Shown here piece by piece: positions 45,138-57,885 of a DNA stretch of 64,000 nt. The stretch's first letter is position 1, and every line of letters begins with the position of its first letter. Position numbers and translations under genes: made by a program. Location: contig QAOA01001042.1 of assembly GCA_003255065.1 (NCBI GenBank), positions 178,874-242,873 on the forward strand, in the 5' to 3' direction. The DNA comes from Cercis canadensis. Lineage: Eukaryota > Streptophyta > Magnoliopsida > Fabales > Fabaceae. Below the pieces are notes generated by a model, which saw nothing but the letters and a program-made list of their open reading frames with translations, did not search any database and had not been told where the DNA came from.

Positions 45138-46658
45138 TGTTGTAAAAATTCCAACGCAAGTGTACGTTGTCGTTTGCAAGTAATAAAATGAGATCAATTT
45201 ATCGTTCCCACAAGGACTAATGTACCAACTACCGAAAGAGGGTTAACCTTAACTCTATCTAATCAATCGATAAGGAGATATTTCAATGAAACAACTAAAA
45301 ATAGAATGAAACAATGTAAACCATAAAAATAGCAAATTAAACCAGAAAAATTTCAACGCAAGTGTACGTTGTCGTTTGAAAGTAATAAAATGAGATCAAT
45401 TTATCGTTCCCACAAGGACTAATGTACCAACTACCGAAAGAGGGTTAACCTTAACTCTATCTAATCAATCGATAAGGAGATATTTCAATGAAACAACTAA
45501 AAATAGAATGAAACAATGTAAACCATAAAAATAGCAAATTAAACCAGAAAAATGATAGATTCAACAAGAGAGAAACACCTAGGGTTCCGATTTCACCATA
45601 ATTACTCCCAGCTTTCATTCCATATTCCATTAACTCCAATTTATCTTCCTATTTGCTAATCAAGATTCCCTAATTTATTCACTAGCCTCTCCCAAGGTCT
45701 AGTGTAAATATCCCTTAATTACTAACCCTGTATATCCCTATACGAGTTACAATAATTATGAATTCATTTAGTTTTGTGGATCTTTTTAACTGATTACATG
45801 AGCCATAGAGGTATATTCCTATCCTCCATGTAACTCATGGCATTTACCCCAAGGAACTTGACACACAACTCTCCTTCCGGTCTCATTGTGATTAACAATT
45901 CATCTAATTATTGGCCAGACAAGCAGAAGCATTAAGAGAAGAGATAAACGCTCAAATTGAAGAGATAAATAATGGAATTAACTTCATATGAAACTACAGC
46001 TGGTCCTAATTAGACATCGTACCCCTAGATAAGAGAATTAGTTCATACTTGATGAAGAGAACAAGAAAGAATAAAATTGAGACATGATTCAAAGGTAAAA
46101 GAAGAAAAACTCTAGTTTGAAGTTTGAATCAGCTTTGCATCTCCTCCCTTCAATCCTTCATTTGCCTCCTTTGTGCCTCCAAAACTGTCTCAGAACGAAC
46201 CCCCTTCTAATTCCCTAGGTATCCTATTTATACTTCTAAAGAAAAGCCTTAAAACTAGAGAAACAGAGTGACGTGTATCAGTAATCCGCACACGGGCGCT
46301 GCGGCGCTAGATAATGGGCGCTGCAGTGCTGAAGCACTGCCTGAGTTGTTGTTCTAGGCGCTGCGGCGCTGGTAACTGGCGCTGGGTTGCTGGAGTGCTG
46401 GCACTGGTTCACGGGCGTTGCGGCGCTGGCTCTCTGCCTGAGACTGAATTTTCAGTTCTTTAGCGCTGCGGCGCTGGATTTCAAGGGCTGCGACGCTGGC
46501 TTGCTGTCTAAACCCTCTCTTTACTTCATTCCTTCACTTTAGTCCATGAGTTCTGCAATTTAACATAAAACTTACAATAAATGACCATCATTCCTCAAAA
46601 ACCAACCAAATACTTTGCAAAAAGACATCTAAAGAGTGAGTATAAAACTCACTCAACA
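45138..46658 (-). mobile_element. reverse solo LTR with ATCAC target duplication
   Basis: On the minus strand it begins TGTTGAGTGAG (46658) and ends ACAACA (45138). ATCAC flanks it on both sides (45133-45137 and 46659-46663), a perfect 5-bp duplication. It is a relative of the 2220 and 22238 LTRs, with a GC-rich island (about 46290-46500) of GCGCTGCGGCGCTGG units. A 202-bp tandem duplication (45150-45351/45352-45553, no N) lies in its U5 end. No internal region is present. Confidence 0.9.
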
Positions 46659-47075
46659 ATCACGACGAGTCTGACTCGGGTGTCCAAGCCGCGAACCAGA
46701 AGCTTCTTCGTCATCAGATTTTGTGAAGAATTACTGGTTAATGTGAGATTATTTGGATATTGAAAAACAAAAGGTGGAGAGCATTTCTGGCACTGATACG
46801 CATATTGCGTTTCGGAAACATACCGAAAACGGGTACGGCAAGGTAATTGTTGTTTCGGTGTAATGTAGTAAAGTAATGAGTTAATGGTTAAAGTTTTAAG
46901 AAATTAGTAAATTGTCTTAAGTTAAAGCTTGTGTACTATGTGATTATGTGCTATCATTTTTACATATTTAAATATTTAATATTAAATAAATCTACTAAAT
47001 AGTTAATAAATTATTTTTGTGTAACAATAAATACAAGTCTTGAGTTGTCCTAATGATTTAGATGGTGAAATATTA

Positions 47076-47971
47076 GGGCCTATTTGCTTTAGCCATTTTC
47101 TATTTCTATTTCCAGTGAAAACGGAAATGAAGTGTGAAAACGTGTTTGGTATAATAAATAAGAAATGTTTCCATTGAAAACACATGAAAACATTTCTTAA
47201 AATACATTGTAATTGAAAACATCAAAAACATGTTTTCACTTGTGATCGGTGGCAATTTTATTAACTTTTTTTTTCAACGACACTCATCGTCTCTCTTTTC
47301 TCACTCTCTCTTTCTGTTTCTATAGTAAAACAATAGCAGAAGACATGAAATGGAGAAGAAGACCCAGAATTGCAAGTAGATTCAAACCATCCACTAACAC
47401 TCCCTTTACCGCGTTTATTCAAAACACATAAAGCATCATTTTGCTGTAAAGTGCAAACACAAAACCAAAATCCACAATGATTTCATGGCGTCTCTCGTTG
47501 GAATTGCCACTGCAATCATCATGCTCATGTTCTCCAGAGAATCAAGAGCGAGGGAGCTCCCGACATTGGACCCTTGACTTCAGTTCCAGACCTCGCCACC
47601 GACAGAGCTGAACTACCCACTGGAGATGGAGTTCTTCTTCAAATGGAGAAGACCCAGAAACAAATCTAAACTCTCGACATCAGCGGATTGGCAAGGAAAG
47701 AAGGCAAGAAAAAAGAAGCCCAAATGGAGTGAGGCCAAGAACAAGATGTTTGGTTTAGGTTTGCTAATTTTGTCAATTTTCAATATGTTTGGTGTGGCTT
47801 GAAATTGGGTTTTTACGTGGCGAGAAGAACGTAATTGAGATTGATGGAGGGATGATAAGCCACGTGGATATGATTTGAAAATGGAAATAAAAAAAATCTC
47901 AACAAACATGTTTCTTAAAAATGAAAATAGAAAATGAAAACATGAAAATATTTTTTAAAGCAAACAGGCCT
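47076..47971. mobile_element. PIF/Harbinger-like element
   Basis: TTA flanks both sides (47073-47075, 47972-47974). Termini are GGGCCTATTTGCTTTA and the inverted AGGCCTGTTTGCTTTA. The 896-bp body has CT-rich and exon-like sequence (47460-47760), but I identify no gene. Confidence 0.65.
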
Positions 47972-48538
47972 TTAATTTCTTAACTATTTTATTAATAAAT
48001 ATATTTATATTTGATATTGTACTCAAAAGTTGAGATGTCTTAGTGGCAAAAATACTTGCTTTGAAGCAAATGTGAGTCATTAGAAGGGTTAATGGAAANA
48101 ACAAATCTAAACTCTCGACATCAGCGGATTGGCAAGGAAAGAAGGCAAGAAAAAAGAAGCCCAAATGGAGTGAGGCCAAGAACAAGATGTTTGGTTTAGG
48201 TTTGCTAATTTTGTCAATTTTCAATATGTTTGGTGTGGCTTGAAATTGGGTTTTTAGGTGGCGAGAAGAACGTAATTGAGATTGATGGAGGGATGATAAG
48301 CCACGTGGATATGATTTGAAAATGGAAATAAAAAAATCTCAACAAACATGTTTCTTAAAAATGAAAATAGAAAATGAAAACATGAAAATATTTTTTAAAG
48401 TAAACAGGCCTTTAATTTCTTAACTATTTTATTAATAAATATATTTATATTTGATATTGTACTCAAAAGTTGAGATGTCTTAGTGGCAAAAATACTTGCT
48501 TTGAAGCAAATGTGAGTCATTAGAAGGGTTAATGGAAA
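47659..48538. repeat. 440-bp N-separated duplicate
   Basis: 47659-48098 and 48100-48538 match with one 1-base indel and few substitutions; N at 48099. It repeats the right end of the preceding element and its flank. Confidence 0.85.
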
Positions 48539-48539
48539 T

Positions 48540-49714
48540 GACAAAACTTAGGTAAAGTTTCATATGTGCTGGTGGTGTTGTTATCCTATTAGAATATTAC
48601 ATGTGTATTAATTTTACAACTTAGCACCATTTTATCTCTCTTTTAATATTTCTCAAAATACCACATCCACCCCAATGTCTAATTTATCTCTCTTTCTCAC
48701 CCACCATTGCGTCCCTCCTTCCTTATGCAACAATGGCTGCCACAATGATTCTGCGTTCTTGCGGAACAAAGGAAACAATGGAAACCAAACTCAATAAGTC
48801 CAAGCAAGATCGAGAAAACATTATCGAACAAAGAAAGTGACACTTTCCCTAAAAAAAAAAAAACAAAAATCTAAGGGATGAAGTTCAAAAATTACAGGCA
48901 TCATCTTAGAGCAACAACTAATGCAATCTATGGAAGCCGTAAATAAGATGAGAGAAAATCAAGCATGCGATTTTGAATTCTGAACTCTCCAACAGTCAAA
49001 TTCCCTATATTCTGGTTTATTATCACACAGTATAACAAGCAAATTCACGATATAGGAAAAAGGAAAAAAAAAATTATTTTCTTTGCAGGAATCAGATCAA
49101 ATTATGGAAGTGAAAGTGAAAACCAGCTGGGTTGTTTGTAGAAGGAAAGTGAAAGGGGAGCATTGTTTATTTTTGTTTTCAGGTGTTGGAGGATTTTCTG
49201 GGGGTGAGGTAATTACTGATGGGTGTTGCTAAGAAAATTAAATCTTTCGAGTAATGGAAATCCAAAGGGGGAGAAGCAATGCGAAAACAAACGGACTAGA
49301 AATGGAAGCTGAAATCTGCAGTTGCATATACGAATTTGTTCTTTTGCCCAACAAATGCTTGATTAATTACAGCAAAGTCGAGGTTTCTAGCTGAAATTGG
49401 TTACCTTGTGACAATCCCAGTTCTGAGGTCGACCCTCACCTTCTCTATCATAGCATGGACGAGTTCCATTCTCTCTAGCGTGTGCTCCACTAATAAAATG
49501 TTGGGTGCTACTATGACTATTGAATTTCCATCATCTTCATCCCAAGCAGTGGTGGGTGGGAAAAAGAGAAAAATTAAGAATTGGGGTGAATATGATATTT
49601 TGAGAAATATTAAGAGAGATGAAGTGGTGTTGAGTTGTAAAATTAATACACATATAATATTCTAATAAGAAAACAACACCACCAGCACTTATAGAACTTT
49701 ACGTAAGTTTTGTC
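48540..49714. mobile_element. Mutator-like TIR element, ~180-bp ends
   Basis: Left (48540 to about 48715) and right (about 49545-49714) ends are inverted copies, starting GACAAAACTTA and sharing TGTGTATTAATTTTACAAC. The 1175-bp element has no recognised transposase or captured gene. A 9-bp target duplication could not be confirmed because the left flank is an N-linked duplicate. Confidence 0.7.
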
Positions 49715-49725
49715 CTAAAAATGCT

Positions 49726-50482
49726 GATTTGTCAACGTCAACTTTATATGCCAATTAGCCAATTAAGATTATACTGCGTTTTTGGGAGAGCCAACACCTA
49801 AACGACTCCCTTTTCATAAAGAAATAAATAGGCCCTCTTTTTCTTTTCTCCCCTGCAAAGGCGGCAGCAATACAGCACCAAAATCTGCCCCCAAACCTCC
49901 TCCTCCACCCCCACTAGGCCACTACCCATAGAGGCACCACCACCTCCACCACCCACTATTCCGCCACTATCCTCCACTGTTCTCCCACCACCGCCTCGTG
50001 TGCAGCTAGGGGAAGCATAGTAGAATAGGTGTTGCGACTCAAATGAGCTTGGGGAGTCGAAACTGGGGCTTTCCAAAGGGAAGGATTGAAACCAATTGTT
50101 CTGGGCAGTTAATCTTTTTCTCCATTTTTCTATTCTTCATCACTCTTAGATTCTTCTCTCAACCTCTCCCTCTCTTTTCTCTGCTTCTCTCTGGGTCCCG
50201 CTTCTTTCTTCTCTATTACTCAATTTCGCTCCAGCTTTCTCTCTAAGCTTTTTGTCTAGCTTTCCCTTTCTGTTTTCTTTTCTCTCGGTATTGGCGTTCT
50301 AAGGGTTTTTTGACTTGGGATTTTTTTATTTGTTCCCTTGTACGTGGGATTCTTCCCTCCAAAAACAAATAATCAAAACCGCGTCGTTTAGGTATTGACT
50401 CTCCCCAAAACGCACTATATTACTGTGTTTTAATCCTAATTGGCATATAACATGGTTACCTCATACTTAACAATGACAAATC
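49726..50482. mobile_element. TIR element with captured glycine-rich frame
   Basis: Ends 49726 to about 49806 and 50388-50482 are inverted copies starting GATTTGTCA and sharing ATATGCCAATTAG and TACCTAAACGAC-type blocks. On the minus strand, inside, a frame begins MESPSFDSPSSFESQHLFYY and becomes Gly-rich (49798-50076); with its CT-rich leader it looks like a captured 5' UTR plus N-terminus. I do not recognise the gene. The target duplication is unresolved. Confidence 0.6.
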
Positions 50483-51916
50483 AACAATTGACAAATCAAT
50501 ATTTCCCTCAACCTTTCTAAGGGCCACAGTAAAAATTGAAATGAACTAATACCAATAATAACAATGAGGGACCATAATAAAATTTTAGTCGAGCTTCAAA
50601 AGATAAGACAACACAAAATAAGAAAAAATGTGACGCAATTTGTAACTAAGAACTGATTTATTGATAATTAATTACTTTATAACGCGATCTAATACGCTTA
50701 AATAACCAAAAGACCACAAGACTCCTAATAAACAACTACTATCCAATACGATAATAATATTAATTGAAAGATAACTAAGAAATTATAATAATAACAATAG
50801 AGGCAAATGTACGAAAATAGGGTAATTTTTTAAAATATTTATGAAAATAAGGTACTGTTAAAAGTATTTACATAAAGGGGTAATTTTTAATATTTTAATA
50901 ATTTTCAAATTAGAATTGAACACGCTTTAGGGAGATAAAGCATGTATACATTGAACACGCTTTGAAGAATTTGAGGTCAAAAGCGTATCCCAAGAAAACG
51001 TAGTAAGTGAACATGCTTTAGGGAGGTGGAACACGCTTTATCCAATACATCATTTGCTAAAATAGCCAACTCAGTCATCTCGGAGAAAATGCTCATTACA
51101 AAAGTTGAAGTAATCTAATAGCCATTATTATTAACTAATTGCACATGAAAATAATGAAACAGCTCATAAAAAAAGTTTCACACTTGAAAATCAAAAGAAT
51201 ATGACACTTGTGGTTATCATGTAAATGAGATGAGGCTTATTGCAAATTTGTACATCAGCACCTTACAAGAATGTTTTAATTTTTTTTATTCGATTTGAAT
51301 TCTTACAAGAATGTTGCTGCTCTTCAAAGTATTTATGTGCTTTTTTTTTGCTAATAATCAAATATTGTATGATTTTTTTTCTAATGATATTGATATGATG
51401 GTTGAAATACTATAGTCTCTATCAATTACCAATCAAGTCTATTAGTTTCGTCTAGCCCATTAACAATATCCACAAATGGCTATGATGACCAATTCTCGGG
51501 TTTTTTAGTTAGTTATATTAATAGAACAATAGATGTTTTCTGATTTTTTTTTTTCTCTATTCTTTCCAAAGCAAAATACCAAATCATTAAATAATTCAAA
51601 TATCATAAAACTATCAATTTCTCACTGTGAGCTGAGCTATTCGGACTCAACTTGCCCAAAGATCAACAATGCTTGGTCTGTTTATTAAATAAATAAGCTT
51701 AAGTAACATGTCAAATTCGTGTAATTAAATGAGCTGAGCTCGAGAATTTAGATGGCTCATAAAGCTCGAGCTCGATATATTTTAAAGGAATAAACTTAAA
51801 TATTTTAGTAAGTTCGAGTCTTTGTGTATGCAATAAATTTTTTTTGGAGAGATTTCTACTTTAGCGTCTCACAGTACTTCGGAAGATTAATACAAAACTT
51901 GAGAATACCTTAGAAA
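50483..51916. other. AT-rich DNA, nothing recognised
   Basis: GAACACGCTTTA-type motifs recur about four times between 50930 and 51040 (short degenerate repeats). No gene or RNA was recognised. Confidence 0.5.
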
Positions 51917-52376
51917 TGTTAGAGTTGAAGATTCCTCTAAGAAGTAGATGGATCATGAATCATCACTGATGAGCAAAGCTAGGCAGCACCATGATCAAGC
52001 ACCAGAAGGCAAAGAACATAAGTAGCAGAAAGATTATGCAGAATAGGAATTCTAGAGAGAAAAGCAAGAAGATAGAAAACTGTAACTAGAATGTGAAAAC
52101 TGATTTCATTGAATGAAAATGATCTTAATTAAATTCTGTATCGCAGTCCCTCAATATATAGTAATGTGATCAGTTAGTGTGGTGAACTAATCTTCTTCTA
52201 GAAGCTTGTATAGCAAAGCTAATTCATCACTTAACTGAATATAAACTAACTGAACTATATGACTAAGCACTAGCTGACTTCTAACTAACTTTGACTTTAA
52301 TTAACTTAAAGCTGAGTTGGCAACTAACGTGGCACGTCACCCTCCATCATAACTGTCTTTTATCTTCTGTTTAACA
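51917..52376 (-). repeat. copia 3' LTR
   Basis: On the plus strand it begins TGTTAGAG and ends TTTAACA. It pairs with 56632-57104. The last about 13 codons of pol read into it. Confidence 0.95.
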
Positions 52377-55300
52377 TCTCCCCTCAAACTCATAATTCTT
52401 GGAAGAATAGTGAGTTTGGAACGATTAGACAGAAAAGCCTTAGATGGCAAGGGCTTGGTTAACATATCAGCCAACTGATCTGAGGCAGGCACATGACAAA
52501 GCTTGAGAGTTTTGTTAAGAAGACGTTCCCTCACAAAATGACAGTCAATTTCAATATGCTTTGTGCGAGCATGGAGAACAGGATTGGCTGCAAGAAATGT
52601 AGCACTCAAGTTATCACATAACAACAATGGAACAGCAGCAATAAGGCACTGAAGCTCTGTTAGAAGAGATTGTAACCAAATTAACTCTGAAGTGGCATTG
52701 GCTAAGGCTCTGTACTCTGCCTCAATACTGGACCTAGCCACAACTCTCTGCTTCCCAGAGGACCAGGAGACTAAGTTTGCTCCAAGAAAGACAGCATGAC
52801 CACTGGTGCTGCGTCTGTCATCTGGACAGCCAGCCCAGTCAGAGTCAAAATAAGCAAGCAAGGACAGCATAGAGGACTTGCAGAGAGTGAGACCATGAGT
52901 GATAGTACCTTTGAGGTATTTAAGCACCCTCTTAGCAGCCTGCAAATGAAGATCAGTGGGACAGCTCATAAACTGGCACAATTTGTTGACAGCAAAGGCA
53001 ATGTCAGGCCTAGTAATTGTGCAATATTGTAGTGCTCCTACTAGGCTGCGATAATGAAGAGGTTGAGCCAAAGGTTGGCCATCAGTGATGGAGAGAATTT
53101 GAGAGTTGATCATAGGTGTGATAGCAGGCTTCACACTCTCAAGTCCAACTCTATGTAATAAGTCAGAAACATACTTAGTCTGACTCAAGTGAAGTAAATG
53201 AGCATGTCGAGACACTTCAACTCCCAGAAAATAGTGTAAAGGACCCAAATCTTTCAAGGAAAAAGTAGAATTCAAGGGAGTAACAAGTGACTGAACTAGA
53301 CTCAAGTTAGAGCCAGTGAGAATGATATCATCCACATAGACTAATAGGTAAAGTACTGCTGAAGGAGAGTGAAAAACAAATAAAGAACTGTCAGAGAAAG
53401 TAGATTTGAAACCCCACTGCAGCAAAGTGATCTTGAGCTTGGTAAACCAAGCTCTAGGAGCTTGTTTAAGGCCATATAGAGCTTTCTTAAGCTTGCATAC
53501 ATAGTTAGGAAACTGAGAGTCCTCAAACCCTTAAGGTTGACGCATGTAAACCTCTTCATGAAGTTCTCCGTTGAGGAACGCATTGATGACATCAAGTTGC
53601 TGAATAGGCCATCCCTTTGAAATTGCAATGGTGAGAACAGTTCGAATTGTAGCTGGTTTCACTACTGGACTGAAAGTCTCAAAAAAAGTCAATGCCATAT
53701 GTCTGTGTGAAGCCCTGAGCCACCAACCTAGCCTTATACCTTTCAATGTTGCCATCAGCCTTATACTTCAACTTATAAACCCATCTGCAGCCTACAATAT
53801 TTTTGTTGCTTGGACAACACACCAAATCCCATGTGCTATTAGCTTGCAAGGCTATAAATTCTTTCTGCATAGCAGCAACCCAATGAGGAGAAACAGCAGC
53901 TTGTTTATATGTAGATGGTTCCACAGGTTTCATAGAATATGCTGAAGTGTAGACTTTTGGCTTGAAAATGCCATTCTAACTTCTGGTGACCATTCTTGTG
54001 GGTAAAGGCACAGCAGGAGATGATGCAACGTGTTCTGGCACAGAATCTGGTATAGGAGAGGTCAAGGGCATGGACTCAGAATCTGAAGCAGACAAAGTGA
54101 GAGTTGGGTTTGTGTGATGCCCTGAAAATGAAGGTGAACTAACAGCAGATGAGACATCTAAATTTGGAAGTCTGTGAGGCACTGAGATGCTAGAGACAGG
54201 AGGCATAAGCACTAGCACTGAGCATTCTGTAGAGTCAACAGATATTGCAGAGGGAAGAGTCTTGAAGGGAAACACAGATTTAGCAAAGACAACATGTCTA
54301 GAGATATACACTCTCTTGGACTCCATATTCAAACACAGAAATCCTTTGTGTTTATTACTGTAGCCTAAGAAGCAGCATGAAGCAGACCTGGTTTGTAACT
54401 TATGAGTACGATAAGGTCTTAGATATGGGAAACACAGGCACCCAAAAGTTCTGATTTGAGTGAACATTGAAAATTTCTGATATAAGAGTTCATAAGGTGA
54501 CTTATACTGCAACACAGCTGTGGGAAGCCTATTTATGAGATAAACTGTTGTTTGAAAAGCAAATGGCCAATACTTGGTTAGCATGCCAGCAGTGAGAAGA
54601 AGTGAAAGACCTGTCTCGACCACATGTCTATTTTTCCTCTCTACAATACCATTTTGTTCTGGTGTATATGGGCAAGAAAACCTATGGTGAATACCTAGTG
54701 TTTTAACTAGGTTATCAAATGCAACAAACTCTCCTCCAAAATCAGTTTGAAGTGTTTTGATCTTACAATCAAACTGCATTTCCACCATACTTTGAAACCT
54801 TTGAAACATTTATAAAGCATCAGATTTTGACTTGAGAAGATAGATCCAAGAGAACTGAGTATAATCATCAATGAACAATAAAAAGTAACATGCTCCATTC
54901 ATAGAAGCACAAGAGGGTGAACCCTATAGATCAGCATGTACTATCTGAAAAGGTTTTATTGATCTTGAAACAGATTTTACAAATGGCAACTTATGACTTT
55001 TAGCCAACTGGCATGAGCTACATATAGGTGCATTATTACACTTGAACCGAGGCAGATGACTCTGGAACATAACCCTATTTATTATTTCAGTAGCAGGGTG
55101 TCCTAGTCTATTATGCCATAATTGCAAATCAAATTTATGCTTAACAGAATCCAAACTAAACACTTGAAGTGCTCTAGCAGTGTTAGCAGAACATTCTCTG
55201 TCAGAAGCCATTGCTGTCATGACTCGATACATGCCTTGGACAAGTTTGCCTTGGAGCAACACCTCCTTGGTTCTCTGGTCCTTCACAAGAAAGCAATAAG

Positions 55301-56612
55301 GATGAAATTCTACATATGCTGCATTATCTTGACACAGTTTTTTCACACTAACTAAGTTGGCAGTAATCCTAGGTACATGCAACACATGATTTAACAGCAA
55401 ATTTCTATTGTGTGTTGGAATAAAAGTGGTACCTGTGTTGTGCACAGCCAAGGACTTACCATTGCCAACAGTAACTCCCTCCTCTCCTGCAAAAGGGTTG
55501 TGCAGTGCCAGATTTCCTAAATCAGCAGTCACATGGTGAGTAGCTCCAGTATCCAAAAACCATGGGGTATTGTCTACAGCTCCTTTAGTAGCCATTAATG
55601 CTTGTGGCTCTTGAGTCTGTGATCTTTCCCCATTCACTGGTCTGGGTTGAAAATCATTATCAAATCTGTGCCAACACTCAGTTGCTGTGTGACCAAATTT
55701 TTGACAGATTTGGCATTGAGGCCTGTTGCCATTGCCATAGTCAGGTTTATTCCTTCTGAATGAGTTACCTTGGCTTGAAAAATTGTGATTTGGCATATTG
55801 CCATTACCATTTCCAGTATGAGAATTACGATTTGATCTATGGCCATTTTCAGATTGAAAACCAGAATAAGAATTTCCAGATTGAAACTTCTTCCTACCTG
55901 TAGCTTGCCTAAATTGTGCAGCATTTGCCTGCATTAATACTTGCTCATCAACTGATTTTTGTCTTTCCAACCTTCCTTCAAAGGAGAGTAAATGACTTTG
56001 CAAACTTTCAACAGATATGGATTCAAAAGTAAGTGGAGCAACTTCTGGATTATATTCAGGACCCAAACCACTCAAGATGGCCATGACTTGATCATCCTGA
56101 GTGATGTGTTCCCCTATAGCTCTCAAATTATCACAGAAACTTCTGATCTTTAAAATGTAGTCTAACACTCCAAGATTGCCTTTCTGTGTAGTTTGCAATT
56201 TTAACTTGAGTTCCATAATTCTTGCTCTTGAGGAACAGGCAAAGCATTCTGCCAATGACTTCCAAATTTTTGCAGCAGAATTATACGACATAATTTGAGC
56301 CATGATCTATTCAGTTAACGAAGCATAGATCCAACTCATTACAAGACGATTCTGTCCTTGCCAAAAAGTATATTCTGAATTCAAAACCAGACCACCTATA
56401 GCAGAATCTTGGATAAATTTTTCTGGACATGATCTTGATCCATCCAGAATTTCCTCATAGCCATTAGCAATTACCACATTCAACAGTTGATTCCTCCAGA
56501 TTAAGTAATTATTTCTATCAAGTTTGATGGTGAGAGACTGACCTAACATTGGAAAAATAGAAGTCCCTGATCCTTGAGATGACGTCACAGGAGATGCAGA
56601 GTGAACCGCCAT
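52337..56612 (-). pseudogene. copia gag-pol with a few stops and frameshifts
   Basis: Minus-strand ATG 56612 opens gag (LTIKLDRNNYLIWRNQLLN). In-frame TAG at 56307-56309 interrupts it, then gag continues with a CCHC knuckle (CQICQKFGHTATEC), protease WFLDTGATHH, and integrase zinc part (HNRLGH..CSSCQ). Stops occur at about 54924 and 54810. The integrase core follows (FGGEF, YTPEQNGIVERKNR, FLGYSN), then a stop at 53976. RT begins near 53933, frameshifts at the T-run near 53680, has a stop near 53530, and carries YVDDIIL and the SLKDLGPLHYFLG region. RNase H follows (DSDWAGCPDDRRSTSG, ARSSIEAEYRAL). The C-terminus overlaps the 3' LTR by about 40 bases and ends at 52337. All domains are present in copia order (integrase before RT). 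Confidence 0.9.
52377..52391 (-). promoter_or_regulatory. copia polypurine tract
   Basis: Minus-strand GAGTTTGAGGGGAGA directly precedes the 3' LTR. Confidence 0.8.
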
Positions 56613-56619
56613 TAGAGAA

Positions 56620-56631
56620 GCTCTGATACCA
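56620..56631 (-). promoter_or_regulatory. copia PBS, tRNA-iMet type
   Basis: Minus-strand TGGTATCAGAGC directly abuts the 5' LTR. Confidence 0.9.
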
Positions 56632-57104
56632 TGTTAGAGTTGAAGATTCCTCTGAGAAGTAGATGGATCATGAATCATCACTGATGAGCAAAGCTAGGCA
56701 GCACCACGATTAAGCACCAGAAGGCAAAGAACAGAAGTAGCAGAAAGATTATGCAGAATAAGAATTCTAGAGAGAAAAGCAAGAAGATAGAAAACTGTAA
56801 CTAGAATGTGAAAATTGATTTCATTGAATGAAAATGATCTTAATTAAATTCTGTATTGCAGTCCCTCAATATATAGTAATGTGATCAGTTAGTGTGGTGA
56901 ACTAATCTTCTTCTAGAAGCTTGTACAACAAAGCTAATTCATCACTCAACTGAATATAAACTAACTGAACTATATGACTAAGCACTAGCTGACTTCTAAC
57001 TAACTTTGACTTTAATTAACTTAAAGCTGAGTTGGCAACTAACGTGGCCAACTAACGTGGCACTTCACCCTCCATCATAACTATCTTTTATCTTCTGTTT
57101 AACA
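56632..57104 (-). repeat. copia 5' LTR
   Basis: Pairs with 51917-52376; 13 bp longer through a local CAACTAACGTGGC repeat (about 57036-57061). Confidence 0.95.
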
Positions 57105-57109
57105 AGAAA

Positions 57110-57885
57110 ACCAAAAACACAAAAAAAAAAAAAAAAACCTATTAGTGTTCAGCTGTGCTCAGCTCAACTTCAACCATATTCCTCACTCTTCTTTCTTGGC
57201 AAGTGAAGGTGGTACCATTTTCCTTTTTTGGTCGTGATACATACCTACCAAAATATTTACACTTATTTTATATTTGTACACATGGCAATATCACATCCAC
57301 CAAAACTTAAATTAGACTCACACAAACTTTTTTTTTTTTTAATGAGAATCAGGTTTTGGTATTCCTTCTACACCTTTTTAAGAAGTGTAGAATTATCATT
57401 CTAGATCTACTTTATTTTTTTTGGGAACTTTTTCCTTCCTCTCTTGTGTTGCTTTGAATTTTATGGAATTTCATGGATATATTGCAGAGACAATTCTTCT
57501 TACAGAATTTGTGCTAGAAATAGATTTTCCTAGGTATACACTAATTTGATGAGTTAGGACATAGGAGTGCGAATTAAACAAAGTACAACTAGAAGGTTGT
57601 TGGAAGGCAAAGGAAGAAGAAGATAATTCAATAAGACAGTGACATGGTGACTACAACAGAAGCCAAACCAGGTGGACGGCAATACCAATTCTGGGCTATT
57701 CCAGACCCAGATTCTCGCTCTTTCTCTCCATCCGTTTTTCCTCAACCTTGTCCCCAAACTCCAACCTTCGTCCAAGTTTCTCGAGCTTTTCGAGTTGCCG
57801 TCTTCCTCATTAGCAGCCTTTGATCCACGGCTTCCATAGAATTAACAATTATTTCAATTAGGCACTTGTCTGCTCAATCTACTGC
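57110..57885. other. AT-rich DNA, nothing recognised
   Basis: A minus-strand frame at 57554-57775 is open but has no recognised family. No RNA genes were seen. Confidence 0.5.

Larger units (their letters stand above)
51917..57104 (-). mobile_element. full-length Ty1/copia retrotransposon
   Basis: LTRs 51917-52376 (3') and 56632-57104 (5') flank a complete gag-pol on the minus strand. AGAAA at 51912-51916 and 57105-57109 is a perfect target duplication. The PBS is adjacent to the 5' LTR and the PPT adjacent to the 3' LTR. I count about 12 substitutions in 460 aligned LTR bases plus one 13-bp indel (a CAACTAACGTGGC repeat), so this is one of the younger insertions here. A few stops and frameshifts make it non-autonomous now. 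Confidence 0.95.

Noticed and set aside
49798-50076. Intact glycine-rich protein gene
   Set aside because: It lies wholly between inverted transposon ends and lacks further exons; listed as a captured fragment instead.
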